64,000 nt of DNA, taken from positions 216,825 to 280,824 of the forward strand of contig JAXLUK010000005.1 of NCBI GenBank assembly GCA_046329555.1. Direction: 5' to 3'. The notes under the pieces were generated by a model. The model was not told the DNA's origin. It was given only the letters and a program-made list of their open reading frames with translations, and did not search any database. A program made the position numbers and the translations under genes. Positions 25,729 to 35,300 of the stretch are shown here, one piece after another (the stretch's first letter is position 1; the number at the start of each line of letters is the position of its first letter). This stretch comes from UBA1941 sp046329555. GTDB taxonomy: Bacteria > Bacteroidota > Bacteroidia > Chitinophagales > LD1.

Positions 25729-26411
25729 TAGTAGAAATTGCTTCTGTCGCGGTTCCAGATTTTTACGATGATATAACCCATAAGGGCACCACTCAGGTGC
25801 GCCAGGTGTGCAATATGATCGCTTTTATGATCTAGTTGAGATACTAATTCCAGTACAATCATTCCGGCTGCAATATATTTGAGTGGCAGCGGGAATACGC
25901 CATAAATGTAAAATTCTGTGTTGCCAAACAACACGGCTGCCGCCGTCAACATAGCAAAAACAGCCCCTGATGCACCCAAACAACTAGACACCAATTGTAC
26001 GGAAAGCGTTTCGCTGATCACGTCATGCTCGGCAACATGCGGCCAAAAGGTGCCGCAAGCCATATAAATCTGAACACCTTGCGCCAGCAGATACAATAAA
26101 GCGCCGCCAATTCCAGTGATGAAAAAGAAAAGTAGTAAACGCTGTCCGCCCCAGAACCGCTCCAGTAAATTGCCAAAAATGAAGAGGTTAAACATATTGA
26201 AGAACAGATGTCCGATGCTGGCGTGCGTAACCAGATGCGTCAGCAACTGATGCGGCATAAAAAAAGGAGAAGCGGGATAGTACAGCGACAATGCATCCAT
26301 CAGCGGCATGCCCTTAATGCTGATGGGTACAAACGCCACTAATAAGTAAACGAAGAGGTTCAACACAATCAGGTTGAAAACGGCACTTCTTGTATCGATA
26401 CGAAAATTCAT
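25728..26411 (-). CDS. Rhomboid family intramembrane serine protease
   Basis: A 227-residue protein, the compact partner of the next gene. It has HASIGHLFFNMFNLFIFG (HxxxN-type motif), the nucleophile motif GASGAVFAML and the His in HLAHLSGALMGYI. Length is close to the minimal six-helix rhomboid. It is the second gene of a run that starts with a small secreted protein at 26835 (7-base gap) and continues with the second rhomboid by a TAATG overlap. Both active sites look intact, so neither is an obvious pseudoprotease. Confidence 0.88.
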   Translation of the reverse strand: MNFRIDTRSAVFNLIVLNLFVYLLVAFVPISIKGMPLMDALSLYYPASPFFMPHQLLTHLVTHASIGHLFFNMFNLFIFGNLLERFWGGQRLLLFFFITGIGGALLYLLAQGVQIYMACGTFWPHVAEHDVISETLSVQLVSSCLGASGAVFAMLTAAAVLFGNTEFYIYGVFPLPLKYIAAGMIVLELVSQLDHKSDHIAHLAHLSGALMGYIIVKIWNRDRSNFY

Positions 26412-26418
26412 GAGGGAA

Positions 26419-26835
26419 CTACTTGTTTTTTCCTGACGATTGTTTTTTGAAAAATCCCGCGCCCTGTGGCGTTAGTGCGTTATAATATTTCATCTTGTCT
26501 TTCTCAAATACCAGATAACCGGAAGAGTCGCCGGTGAGGTATAAATCACCGCTTAAAAATTCGCGGCCGTTCCGCTGCCACATCAAAAAGCCGGTTTTGG
26601 GTACAGCAGCGGCTGAGGCAGGTTTCCAGTCAACAAATGAAGAAAAGAGAATAACACTTCTACCTTCCAATGAAAGCGAAGTTCCCGCGCTGAATACGAC
26701 ATCAATTTGTGTGCACGAATCGCGTAAGGCGTGGTACACCGGCATGGGCAAGGGCTTTGTTTTTGTTTGACCTTGCGCCCATATCGACAGCAGCAGTACA
26801 GTGCCTGCCAGCGACAATCGTATCATTTTCATCAT
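26419..26835 (-). CDS. Small secreted protein of unknown function
   Basis: About 138 residues with a signal peptide (MIRLSLAGTVLLLSIWAQGQ) and no family I recognise. The mature part has alternating beta-strand-like segments (SVILFSSFVDWKPAS, KTGFLMWQRNGREFLSGDLY) and a basic C-terminus (KKQSSGKNK). ATGs at 26835, 26832 and 26826 are possible; the upstream TTG at 26841 is part of a perfect -7 box and is therefore unlikely. It is followed by two rhomboid protease genes, suggesting a membrane or periplasm role. Function unknown. Confidence 0.6.
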   Translation of the reverse strand: MMKMIRLSLAGTVLLLSIWAQGQTKTKPLPMPVYHALRDSCTQIDVVFSAGTSLSLEGRSVILFSSFVDWKPASAAAVPKTGFLMWQRNGREFLSGDLYLTGDSSGYLVFEKDKMKYYNALTPQGAGFFKKQSSGKNK

Positions 26836-26838
26836 ATA

Positions 26839-26846
26839 CAAACCTA
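26839..26846 (-). promoter_or_regulatory. Perfect -7 box of the secreted protein / rhomboid operon
   Basis: TAGGTTTG on the minus strand matches TAnnTTTG exactly. Its T is 11 bases before ATG 26835 and 14 before ATG 26832, so the leader would be zero to two bases. Confidence 0.6.
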
Positions 26847-26856
26847 GTGGTTTTCG

Positions 26857-27318
26857 TTAACGATATCGTTTCATTACGCGATCCATTTCCCGCTTACCTT
26901 CTTTTTTCTTAATGGTTTCGCGTTTATCAAATGATTTTTTTCCGCGACCTAAAGCAATTTCCAGCTTAGCGAAACCGCGTTCCGATTGAAACAATCTGAC
27001 AGGAACAATGGCCATGCCTTTCTCTCTCACCTTACTATCAATCCGATCTAATTCACGTTTTTTAAGAAGTAATTTCCGCAACCGCATTGCCTCGTGATTC
27101 ATCAGATTGCCGTGGCTGTATTCTGCGATGTGCATATTCTTGATGAACAATTCACCATCGCGCATGAAACAGAAGGCTTCGTTCAGCGACCCTGCGCCTT
27201 CGCGCAATGCCTTAATCTCGGTGCCTTTCAGCACCAGACCGGCCACCATACTTTCCGTTAACTCGTAATTAAACGAAGCCCGGCGATTCACAATTTCGAG
27301 CTTCTTCTGCGCCCCCAT
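26857..27318 (-). CDS. smpB: SsrA-binding protein SmpB
   Basis: A 153-residue SmpB, which binds tmRNA and delivers it to stalled ribosomes for trans-translation. Family features are clear: NRRASFNYELTESMVAGLVL, LKGTEIKALREGAGSLNEAF, IAEYSHGNLMNHEAMRLRKL, and a basic C-terminal tail (KKSFDKRETIKKKEGKREMD) that reads the decoding site. ATG 27318 (MGAQKKLEI) is the family start; the longer frame begins inside the upstream HlyD gene. It starts one base after the HlyD stop, so it is probably cotranscribed with the exporter genes, an odd pairing. tmRNA was not found in the window. Confidence 0.95.
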   Translation of the reverse strand: MGAQKKLEIVNRRASFNYELTESMVAGLVLKGTEIKALREGAGSLNEAFCFMRDGELFIKNMHIAEYSHGNLMNHEAMRLRKLLLKKRELDRIDSKVREKGMAIVPVRLFQSERGFAKLEIALGRGKKSFDKRETIKKKEGKREMDRVMKRYR

Positions 27319-27319
27319 G

Positions 27320-28666
27320 TTACTCCGTTTTATACAACTCTTTTTCAGAAACAACTTCTACCAAATCTCCCGGCTTTAGTGATTTAGAGATGAGTTTGAA
27401 CGGTGCTTTCACCACTTCCATTTTCTCATCAACACCCGTAACCTCTATATAGTTCGCATCCTGAATGCCGATGGTAACCGGAACGGCGCGCACCTTACCT
27501 TTATCTACCACAAATACAATCTCGCGCATGTCTTTACGCGCATCTGTTTCTTCTTTTTTGTCGGAAGAAGTATGCGCTACGGCATTTTCTTCCAGGTCTT
27601 TTTTCTCGCGGGGGGTAACGGCCTGAATAGGTACTGATAGTACATTTTCTTTAGCCTGTGTTTTAATATCTACCGTAGCCGACATGCCTGGCCGGAATGG
27701 ATACGCCTGTCCATGGGCGGCATCAATTAATTCTGCATAACTGGTTTTAACCAGCTTTACTTTCACTGTAAAATTGGTGGCTTGCGAAGTGGAAACAATT
27801 GCTGTTGCTGTTGTGGAAGAGTAGGCGATTTCTGACACCACGCCTTTAAATTTTTTATTCAGATAAGCATCCACCTCTACTTCTGCGGTATCGCCAACCT
27901 TCACGCGAAGCACATCACTTTCATTCACATCAACCTGCGCCTGCATGTGTTCCAAATCGGCAATTCTGATTAACTCGGTTCCAGCCATTTGCGCTGTACC
28001 TACCACACGTTCTCCTAACTTTACATTCAGTAAAGAAATGATACCGGTAGCTGGCGCGTAGATGCGGGTTTTCTTCAAGTTGTCGCTGGCTTGCTTCAAT
28101 TGCGCCTCGCCGCTATTGATAGTAAACGAAGCGGCATTCAATTGTTCCCGTGCAGTGGCCATCGCAGTTTCAGCATTTTTCAAAGCATTGGAGGCCTGGT
28201 CGAATTCTGCGTCAGAAATGATTTTTTCGTCGTGCAGTTGTTTGTTTCTTCCAAAAGTAACCACCGCCTGGTCATACAGCGCTTTGGCATTTTTATAGCT
28301 GGCTTCTGCACTCATGCGGTTAGCACGAACTTGAGAAACACTGGCTTGCGACTGGGCCACCACCGATTCATATATAACCGGATTGATGATTAGTAACAAG
28401 TCGCCTTTCTTAACGCTGTCGCCTTCTTTCACATTGAGTTGAATAATTTCACCGGAAACTTCCGACGAAATTTTCACCTCCATTTCCGGGTATAATTTCC
28501 CGCTGGCGGTAACCGTTTCCACAATTGAACGGCGCATCGCTTTTTCTACAGCAACCTGTTTCAATTCATCCTTACCCCACCAGCCCGCTTTCTTGCCGGC
28601 AACGCCAATAACAATGGCGAGCAGCAGTAAGCCGCCAATCACGTATAATGTACGATTGTTTTTCAT
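27320..28666 (-). CDS. HlyD/MacA-type periplasmic adaptor (membrane fusion protein)
   Basis: A 448-residue adaptor with one N-terminal membrane anchor (YVIGGLLLLAIVIGVAG). It then has a biotinyl-lipoyl-like half (VSGEIIQLNVKEGDSVKKGD), a long helical hairpin (about 100-200, ASVSQVRANRMSAEASYKNA), the second half (RIYAPATGIISLLNVKLGE) and beta-barrel domains (FRPGMSATVDIKTQ). It links an inner-membrane pump to an outer-membrane channel. The tolC gene lies directly upstream (1-base gap), but no ABC or RND pump gene follows; smpB does. The MacA-like type predicts a MacB-like ABC partner elsewhere. A charged insertion at about 355-380 (EENAVAHTSSDKKEETDARK) is unusual. Confidence 0.9.
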   Translation of the reverse strand: MKNNRTLYVIGGLLLLAIVIGVAGKKAGWWGKDELKQVAVEKAMRRSIVETVTASGKLYPEMEVKISSEVSGEIIQLNVKEGDSVKKGDLLLIINPVIYESVVAQSQASVSQVRANRMSAEASYKNAKALYDQAVVTFGRNKQLHDEKIISDAEFDQASNALKNAETAMATAREQLNAASFTINSGEAQLKQASDNLKKTRIYAPATGIISLLNVKLGERVVGTAQMAGTELIRIADLEHMQAQVDVNESDVLRVKVGDTAEVEVDAYLNKKFKGVVSEIAYSSTTATAIVSTSQATNFTVKVKLVKTSYAELIDAAHGQAYPFRPGMSATVDIKTQAKENVLSVPIQAVTPREKKDLEENAVAHTSSDKKEETDARKDMREIVFVVDKGKVRAVPVTIGIQDANYIEVTGVDEKMEVVKAPFKLISKSLKPGDLVEVVSEKELYKTE

Positions 28667-28667
28667 G

Positions 28668-30104
28668 TTATTTCAGTTCAATCGGTTTTCCCATGTAAAA
28701 ATCGAGCACCTTCATTTGTAAAATGTAGGTGTATTTGGCTTGAATCATTTGCGATTCGGCACGCAACAAATTATTCTTTGACTGTTGCACTTCGAATGTG
28801 TTCGCCAATCCTACAGCATAGCGCTTATCGTATGCATCGAAACTCTTTTTTGCAGACTCCAGACTTTTTTGGTTGGCGGAAAAATTTTGTGAAGAAGCTA
28901 ACGCATTAGCATACGCTTTTTCAATATCCTGGCGCAATGTGTTTTTGGTGTTTTCTAAATCCAAAGACCGCATTTGATGGTTCAATCGGTTAACCGATAA
29001 TGCCGTCATTTTTTGCCAGCCTGAAAAAATGGGCACGCTTAAACTGATGCTGACTGTTTTGGTTAAGTTATTTTTTAGTTGGTCGGAAAACGAAATCGGT
29101 TCAGTGCCCGCATATCCGATATTTCTGGCGTAGCCCACGATGGAGCTATTATCGGGATAGGCCGAACCGAAAATGGGTATATCGGTAACGGAGTAACCAG
29201 CGGGTTTCGAACTTTTATCGAAGTAATTGGAGCGTAAAGAGGCGCTGGCCGCCAGCGTAGGACTGAAACTTCCTTTTGCCATGCGCAAACTGAACATTGC
29301 GGAACGAACTCTGGCCTCAGCGGCGCGGATGGAAGGCTGATTCATCGCGGCGTAATCAAAAATGGCCGATGAAGAAATCCGGCTGATATCCGTAAGGTGG
29401 TCGGTAGTAACCGCAGGTTCACGAATATCAAAAGCTGTTTTTTCAGGAAGTTGAAGTGCGATCCGCAGCGAAAGCAGCGCCAGGGCAACATTGTTTTTCG
29501 CCGTTACTACACTGGCTAAATCGCGTTGTTGTTGCGCTTCAAATTCAAAGCTGGAGGCTTCAGCCAATGTGCCGGCCCGAACCTGCGCACGTGCCCGTTC
29601 TAATTGCGCTTCTGAAATCTCTAACTGCGTTTGGGCGACTTTTAGTAATTCTTTGTTGACGATAATCTGCAGGAAATAATTGGTTAGCGTTAGAGCCACA
29701 TTATTGCTGGCATTTTGGTAATCCTGCTGAGCAGCTTCAAAATCGGCCTTACTTTTCTGAATGTTGTTCAACTGCTGTAAACCCGTAAACAAAGGAACGC
29801 TGCCGCTGAGCCCGCCCGTAGCAGACTGAGAGTTTTGCTGCACATACGAGTAAGTGGTAGGGTTTACCGAGTTGCCAAAATTGAAATTGTAGCTGGCATC
29901 AGCATTAATCGAAGGCAGCAATTTTATTTTGCTTTGGAGCAGGTAGGCCTTGGAAATAGCGGCGTTTAATTGCGCCTGCTTAATCTGAATATTATTTTCT
30001 GCCGCATATTTCAGGCAGCGCTCCAAAGTCCAGGCACTGTCGTTTTGGGCTTCTGCCAGTGTAAAGCTGAACAGGATAGAAAATAGCAATAAACTGCGTT
30101 TCAC
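28668..30104 (-). CDS. TolC family outer-membrane efflux protein
   Basis: About 478 residues: a signal peptide (KRSLLLFSILFSFTLAEAQ), then the two-repeat TolC architecture of coiled helices and strands, with WTLERCLKYAAENNIQIKQA at the N-terminus and LRQDIEKAYANALASSQNF in the second repeat. It forms the outer-membrane channel for export with the HlyD-type adaptor encoded next. The open frame starts at ATG 30146, upstream of a perfect TACCTTTG box. I therefore chose GTG 30104, which gives a clean signal peptide. Confidence 0.9.
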   Translation of the reverse strand: MKRSLLLFSILFSFTLAEAQNDSAWTLERCLKYAAENNIQIKQAQLNAAISKAYLLQSKIKLLPSINADASYNFNFGNSVNPTTYSYVQQNSQSATGGLSGSVPLFTGLQQLNNIQKSKADFEAAQQDYQNASNNVALTLTNYFLQIIVNKELLKVAQTQLEISEAQLERARAQVRAGTLAEASSFEFEAQQQRDLASVVTAKNNVALALLSLRIALQLPEKTAFDIREPAVTTDHLTDISRISSSAIFDYAAMNQPSIRAAEARVRSAMFSLRMAKGSFSPTLAASASLRSNYFDKSSKPAGYSVTDIPIFGSAYPDNSSIVGYARNIGYAGTEPISFSDQLKNNLTKTVSISLSVPIFSGWQKMTALSVNRLNHQMRSLDLENTKNTLRQDIEKAYANALASSQNFSANQKSLESAKKSFDAYDKRYAVGLANTFEVQQSKNNLLRAESQMIQAKYTYILQMKVLDFYMGKPIELK

Positions 30105-30124
30105 GGCATTATGATATGAAGGGG

Positions 30125-30132
30125 CAAAGGTA
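30125..30132 (-). promoter_or_regulatory. Perfect -7 box upstream of tolC-hlyD-smpB
   Basis: TACCTTTG matches the -7 consensus exactly and lies 28 bases (first T) upstream of GTG 30104, giving a leader of about 16 bases. It lies downstream of the ATG at 30146, so that ATG cannot be used by this transcript. Confidence 0.6.
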
Positions 30133-30191
30133 TTTTTCTTTAGCATTAGTAGGGGGTACCGGAATGACCAGTAAACGGTAGGTAAGGCGAA

Positions 30192-30716
30192 TCAGGGGCG
30201 CAAAAATTTTTGGAGCCTGCGCTTTTGTGCTTCATGATGGCGCATATGCATTTGGCAAAGCGTAACCCATTCTGCCGCATTAAGGTAACCCAGAAAAGGA
30301 TGCCGCGTTTTCAGGGTAAGGTCGCTGTTGGGCAGGCGCTTTACATATTCATCGCAAAGGGTTCGAATTTCTTCGAACTTGGAAACAATGTATTCTTTTG
30401 ACTCTGGCATTTTTGGCTCAACTGCTACCGACTCAGGCATGCGGATGCGAACCGCGGGCATGTGGCCAGTTAAAAAGACCAGTTTGCCCACCCATGTTTT
30501 GCCTTTTCCCCGGACGGCGCTATCGTTGCTTAGGCATTTTTCTGCATTTTTGAAGAAGAACCCTTTGGCGCTCATCCATAGGTGGATGTACACCTGTCCT
30601 AACGACCAACCGGTGGCAGGTCGGCGTTGTAACTCTTCAATTGTATAATGGCTGAGGTCGGTTAGGTACGCATCAATTGCCCGATTGGATTTGCTTAGAA
30701 TTTTGGCAGCATTCAT
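30192..30716 (-). CDS. DinB-like (DUF1569-type) protein
   Basis: About 174 residues of a four-helix DinB-like fold. Segments seen are SLGQVYIHLWMSAKGFFFKN (first His position), SKFEEIRTLCDEYVKRLPN and the C-terminal HPFLGYLNAAEWVTLCQMHM followed by RHHEAQKRRLQKF, a pattern of DUF1569/DinB_2 proteins. The fold often binds a metal through three histidines; a function such as thiol-dependent transfer is possible but not shown. I chose ATG 30716; the longer frame to 30767 has no family support. It is divergent from the T9SS gene at 30823. A TATTCTTG box sits 14 bases before the ATG. Confidence 0.7.
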   Translation of the reverse strand: MNAAKILSKSNRAIDAYLTDLSHYTIEELQRRPATGWSLGQVYIHLWMSAKGFFFKNAEKCLSNDSAVRGKGKTWVGKLVFLTGHMPAVRIRMPESVAVEPKMPESKEYIVSKFEEIRTLCDEYVKRLPNSDLTLKTRHPFLGYLNAAEWVTLCQMHMRHHEAQKRRLQKFLRP

Positions 30717-30822
30717 CTGCCGCAAGAATAAGAAACAAAAGCGGCGGTTCCCAACGTTAGAAGGCAATTATGGCAGGAAGCGCTTTTCAACCAAAAATTT
30801 CTATATATTTAAACGCTTATTT

Positions 30823-32316
30823 ATGAAATACGTTTATCTGCTTGTCTTTTCTTGTAGCTGTTGGTTGACACAGGCGCAAACCGCACTGTTCAATAACCGT
30901 GGTGCAGATATGTATGTAATGCCGGGTGCTTATATGATTGTGAAGGCTGATTCTTTGCATAATCACACCGGAAGTATTCAGAATGCAGGTGATATTGTGG
31001 TGGAAGGAAATATTTACAACGATGCCACGCTAACAGGAGGTAGCAGTACGCCTACCGGCTTATATCAGATTCACGGCGATTGGATAAATAATGGTGTAGT
31101 CAATTCCTATAATGATTCGGTTCAGTTGGCTGGAGGGGCTCAATTTATTGGAGGCACGCAGCCCACGCCGTTTCATCATTTGATTCTTGCGGGAACACCG
31201 GGATCGGTGAAAACGCAGTTGGTAGATGCCTCTGTAGATGGCGTACTGAACCTGAGCGATCACGAGTTGGCTACAGAAAATAACGAAATGTTAGTCTTGA
31301 ATACAGCGCCTTCAGCTATTGTAAAAGGCACTGGTCCAAATGGTTTTGTAAGTAGTTTAGGTGCGGGCCGGCTTACCCGTGCAACTGCTTCTACATCGCC
31401 TTATTTGTTTCCGTTGGGAACGCCTAGCGCTATTGCCGGCAAGCCATTTTATTACCGCCCGGTTGAAATGAAGCCCGCAGGCGCAGCCGCTAATCGCTTT
31501 GGCGGACGGCTGGTTCATGAACCGCTGGCTGATAGTTACGATCCAGAGTCTTTCGAAGACGCCTTGTGCAAGGTAAATCCATTATTCTATCATCGATTAT
31601 ACCATAGTTCAGGAGCGGATGCTGCTTCTATAAAGGTATTTTTCGATAAAGCGAACGACGGCGCCTGGAGCGATTTGGCGCAATGGCGTTCGGAATGGAA
31701 GTATATGCCGGTGGCTTCGGTAGCCAGTGCTGGTGGCTTTTCTACAGTAGAGGTTAAAAACTGGACTAATTTCTCTACATTTCCCTTTGCCCTGGCTTCC
31801 AAAAAGTTTGTTGTTGATGCCGGTGCCGATCAGGAAATTTTGCCCGGGGCAACCGCCAATTTGGATCCGGTTATTACCATTTCAGATGCAACGATTCAAT
31901 GGATTCCCTCAACTTATCTAGATTTTGATAATATTGCACGCGCTAGGAGTACTCCTTCCGAAAGTTTGGAGTACACTTTGCAGGTGACGAATGCAGTGGG
32001 TTGCAAGGCTTCGGATCAAGTAAAAATTACGATTTTACCTGATGCGTTGTTGGTACCAACCGGATTCTCGCCCAACGGAGATGGAGCCAATGATTTGATG
32101 CGTCCTTTAAACACAAATCTGGACGAAGTAGAGTTTCAAGTCTTCAATCGGTGGGGAGAAAAAGTGTTCGAAACCACAAATACTGCTGATGGTTGGGATG
32201 GAACTTATAAAGGAGTGAAGCAGGATTTAGGGGTATATGTTTGGAAAGCGGTGTATCGGTTAACTGGAAGTTCAGAACGTCGTTCGGCCTCGGGTAATTT
32301 TACACTGGTGAAATAA
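30823..32316 (+). CDS. T9SS type-B sorting-domain surface protein
   Basis: A 497-residue secreted protein. It has a signal peptide (MKYVYLLVFSCSCWLTQAQ), a beta-rich body starting LFNNRGADMYVMPGAYMIV, and a C-terminal type-B (gliding-motility-associated, CHU_C) domain (VPTGFSPNGDGANDLMRPLN, VFNRWGEKVFETTNTADGWD, YVWKAVYRLTGSSERR). Around residues 330-400 is a PKD-like segment (AGADQEILPGATANLDPVIT). The domain directs T9SS export; type B proteins are often released or bound differently from type A. The in-frame start at 30685 is rejected because it lacks a signal peptide. The collagen-like gene follows after 27 bases and may share the transcript. TATATTTA at 30804-30811 is a likely -7 box. 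Confidence 0.85.
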   Translation: MKYVYLLVFSCSCWLTQAQTALFNNRGADMYVMPGAYMIVKADSLHNHTGSIQNAGDIVVEGNIYNDATLTGGSSTPTGLYQIHGDWINNGVVNSYNDSVQLAGGAQFIGGTQPTPFHHLILAGTPGSVKTQLVDASVDGVLNLSDHELATENNEMLVLNTAPSAIVKGTGPNGFVSSLGAGRLTRATASTSPYLFPLGTPSAIAGKPFYYRPVEMKPAGAAANRFGGRLVHEPLADSYDPESFEDALCKVNPLFYHRLYHSSGADAASIKVFFDKANDGAWSDLAQWRSEWKYMPVASVASAGGFSTVEVKNWTNFSTFPFALASKKFVVDAGADQEILPGATANLDPVITISDATIQWIPSTYLDFDNIARARSTPSESLEYTLQVTNAVGCKASDQVKITILPDALLVPTGFSPNGDGANDLMRPLNTNLDEVEFQVFNRWGEKVFETTNTADGWDGTYKGVKQDLGVYVWKAVYRLTGSSERRSASGNFTLVK

Positions 32317-32343
32317 AAAATTAGAAAAATAACGTCTCAAAAT

Positions 32344-35300
32344 ATGAGAAAGAGTTACGTGTTACTATTGTTTTCGCTTTTAGCAGGCTTTGGCTTGTTT
32401 GCGCAAGACAATGTTGGTATCGGAACGTTAACGCCGAGTGCATCGGCGAAGTTAGATATCACCTCAACCGACAAAGGTATCTTGATTCCGCGTATGGATT
32501 CTGTTCAGCGCAAAGCCATTGCTGCACCTGCCGATGGTTTGTTGGTATATGATACCGATTACAAATGTTTTTATTTCTGGAACAACGGTTTAGCCGGTGC
32601 TAATAAATGGCAAAGCCTTTGTTCTGTTGGCGGTTTAGTTGGCCCTCAGGGACCAACCGGACCTCAGGGCGTTGCTGGCCCAGCGGGACCGCTGGGGCCA
32701 ACCGGTGCGGCTGGCGTAACTGGTGCTACAGGTATTGATGGGGTAACCGGACCACAAGGACCAACAGGCCTCAGTGTAACGGGACCAACAGGAGTTGGAG
32801 CAACTGGCCCAACAGGAGATGTAGGCCCAACGGGTCCTCAAGGAGCGACAGGTTTAAGTGTAACTGGCCCAACTGGCACGGGTGCTACTGGTGCAACTGG
32901 TGACACCGGTGCGACTGGTGCTACCGGTGCAACTGGTGCAACTGGTGCAACTGGTTTGAGTGTTACTGGTGCAACTGGCGATCCCGGTCCTACCGGTGCA
33001 ACTGGTGCTACCGGAGAGACAGGCGCAACTGGTTTGAGTGTTACAGGCCCTACTGGAACCGGCGCTACGGGTGCCACTGGGGATACTGGTGCCACGGGTG
33101 CCACCGGCGCTACGGGTGCTACAGGTTTAAGTGTAACTGGCCCAACAGGTGACACAGGTCCAACCGGGGCTACTGGCGCAACAGGTAATGATGGTGCCAC
33201 AGGTGCTACCGGTGCAACTGGCTTAAGTGTTACCGGACCAACAGGAACGGGTGCTACGGGAGCAACAGGCGATACTGGCGCAACTGGAGCAACAGGTGCC
33301 ACAGGCGCTACAGGTTTAAGTGTGACAGGTCCTACTGGCGACCCGGGTCCGACTGGCGCTACTGGTGCTACCGGATCAATCGGTACTACAGGTGCTACAG
33401 GTTTAAGTGTGACAGGTCCGACTGGTGACCCGGGTCCGACTGGCGCTACTGGTGCTACCGGATCGACCGGTGCAACAGGTGCAACAGGTTTAAGTGTGAC
33501 AGGTCCGACCGGCGACCCAGGTTCGACTGGCGCTACTGGTGCTACCGGATCAACCGGTGCTACAGGTGCAACAGGTTTAAGTGTTACTGGTCCAACAGGA
33601 ACGGGTGCTACAGGAGCAACAGGTGATACCGGCGCTACTGGCGCCACGGGTGCCACAGGCGCCACGGGCGCAACAGGTTTAAGTGTGACGGGCCCGACCG
33701 GCGACCCAGGTTCGACCGGCGCTACTGGTGCTACCGGATCAACCGGTGCTACAGGTGCAACAGGTTTAAGCGTTACTGGTCCAACTGGAACAGGTGCTAC
33801 GGGAGCAACAGGTGATACCGGCGCCACTGGAGCAACGGGCGCAACAGGCGCCACAGGATTGAGTGTTACCGGTCCGACTGGTGACCCGGGAGTTACGGGC
33901 GCCACCGGAGCAACAGGTAATGATGGAGCAACCGGTGCTACCGGTGCCACAGGATTAAGTGTTACGGGTGCGACGGGAGCTACTGGTCCAACTGGTTCCA
34001 CTGGTGCCACAGGATCTACTGGTGTAACAGGTGCCACAGGAACTACGGGCGCAACAGGTGTAACCGGAGTTACAGGTGCAACTGGTTCTACAGGTGCCAC
34101 AGGTAGCACGGGAGCAACGGGTGTAACAGGTGACACAGGAACTACGGGCGCAACAGGATCAACCGGGGTTACAGGGGCAACTGGTTCTACAGGTGCCACA
34201 GGTAGCACGGGAGCAACGGGTGTAACAGGTGACACAGGAACTACGGGCGCAACAGGATCAACCGGGGTTACAGGTGCAACTGGTTCTACAGGTGCCACAG
34301 GTAGCACGGGAGCAACGGGTGTGACAGGTGCAACAGGATCAACCGGATCAACCGGGGTTACAGGTGCAACTGGTTCTACAGGTGCCACAGGTAGCACAGG
34401 AGCAACGGGTGTGACAGGTGCAACGGGAACTACAGGTGCAACAGGCGCAACCGGGGTTACTGGTGCAACTGGTTCTACAGGTGCTACTGGTTCAACAGGA
34501 GCAACGGGTGTGACAGGCGCTACAGGAACTACAGGTGCAACAGGCGCAACCGGGGTTACAGGTGCAACTGGTTCTACAGGTGCCACAGGTAACACAGGTG
34601 CTACGGGTGTAACAGGCGCAACAGGTGCAACCGGAGTTACAGGTGCAACTGGTTCAACAGGAGCAACGGGTGTGACAGGCTCTACAGGAGCTACTGGAGC
34701 AACTGGTCCTTCTGGGGCAACAGGAGTAACCGGCGCTACAGGAGCCACAGGTGCAACGGGCGCAACGGGCGTTACTGGGGTAACAGGTGCAACTGGGGTA
34801 ACCGGCGCTACAGGAGCTACCGGCGCAACAGGGGCAACTGGTGTAACAGGTTCTACGGGAGCCACTGGCTTAACCGGTACAACCGGTGCAACCGGAGTTA
34901 CCGGCGCTACTGGTCCTAGTGGAACAACGGGTCAGGGAATTACTTCAACATCGGCTACAGCAGAAGTTCTTTGTTTAGGAAATAATAGCGGTTCATACTC
35001 TAATGCTTCCAGCGGAACAGGCATCAATGGTTATACGCCAGGCACCTTCCAGGCTGTTCCCGGTGGATTGTCAGTAACGCGGACTGTTGCCAGCGGAAGT
35101 TTTGTAGAAGTGCACTTCACCGCTCGCTGGGAAACAGATTTCTTAAATCGCACTCCTCCGGAAACAATTTTCTTCCGAATTACTAGAAATGGTACAGAAG
35201 TAGCAAGAACATCTGCCTGGACCAGCGATGGTGGTGCTGTTTTCTATATACTTACAGGAAATGTCAGTATCAACTTTAACGACACTGGAGCTGCCGCTGG

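Noticed and set aside
30685..30822. In-frame upstream extension of the T9SS type-B protein from 30685
   Set aside because: It overlaps the divergent DinB-like gene start and puts the signal peptide at residue 47; ATG 30823 gives a clean signal.
32838..34865. A 675-codon open frame antisense to the collagen-like gene, reading as Ala-Pro-Val repeats
   Set aside because: It is the composition shadow of the GXT repeat on the other strand; its frame follows the triplet repeat exactly and it has no signal, domain or promoter.
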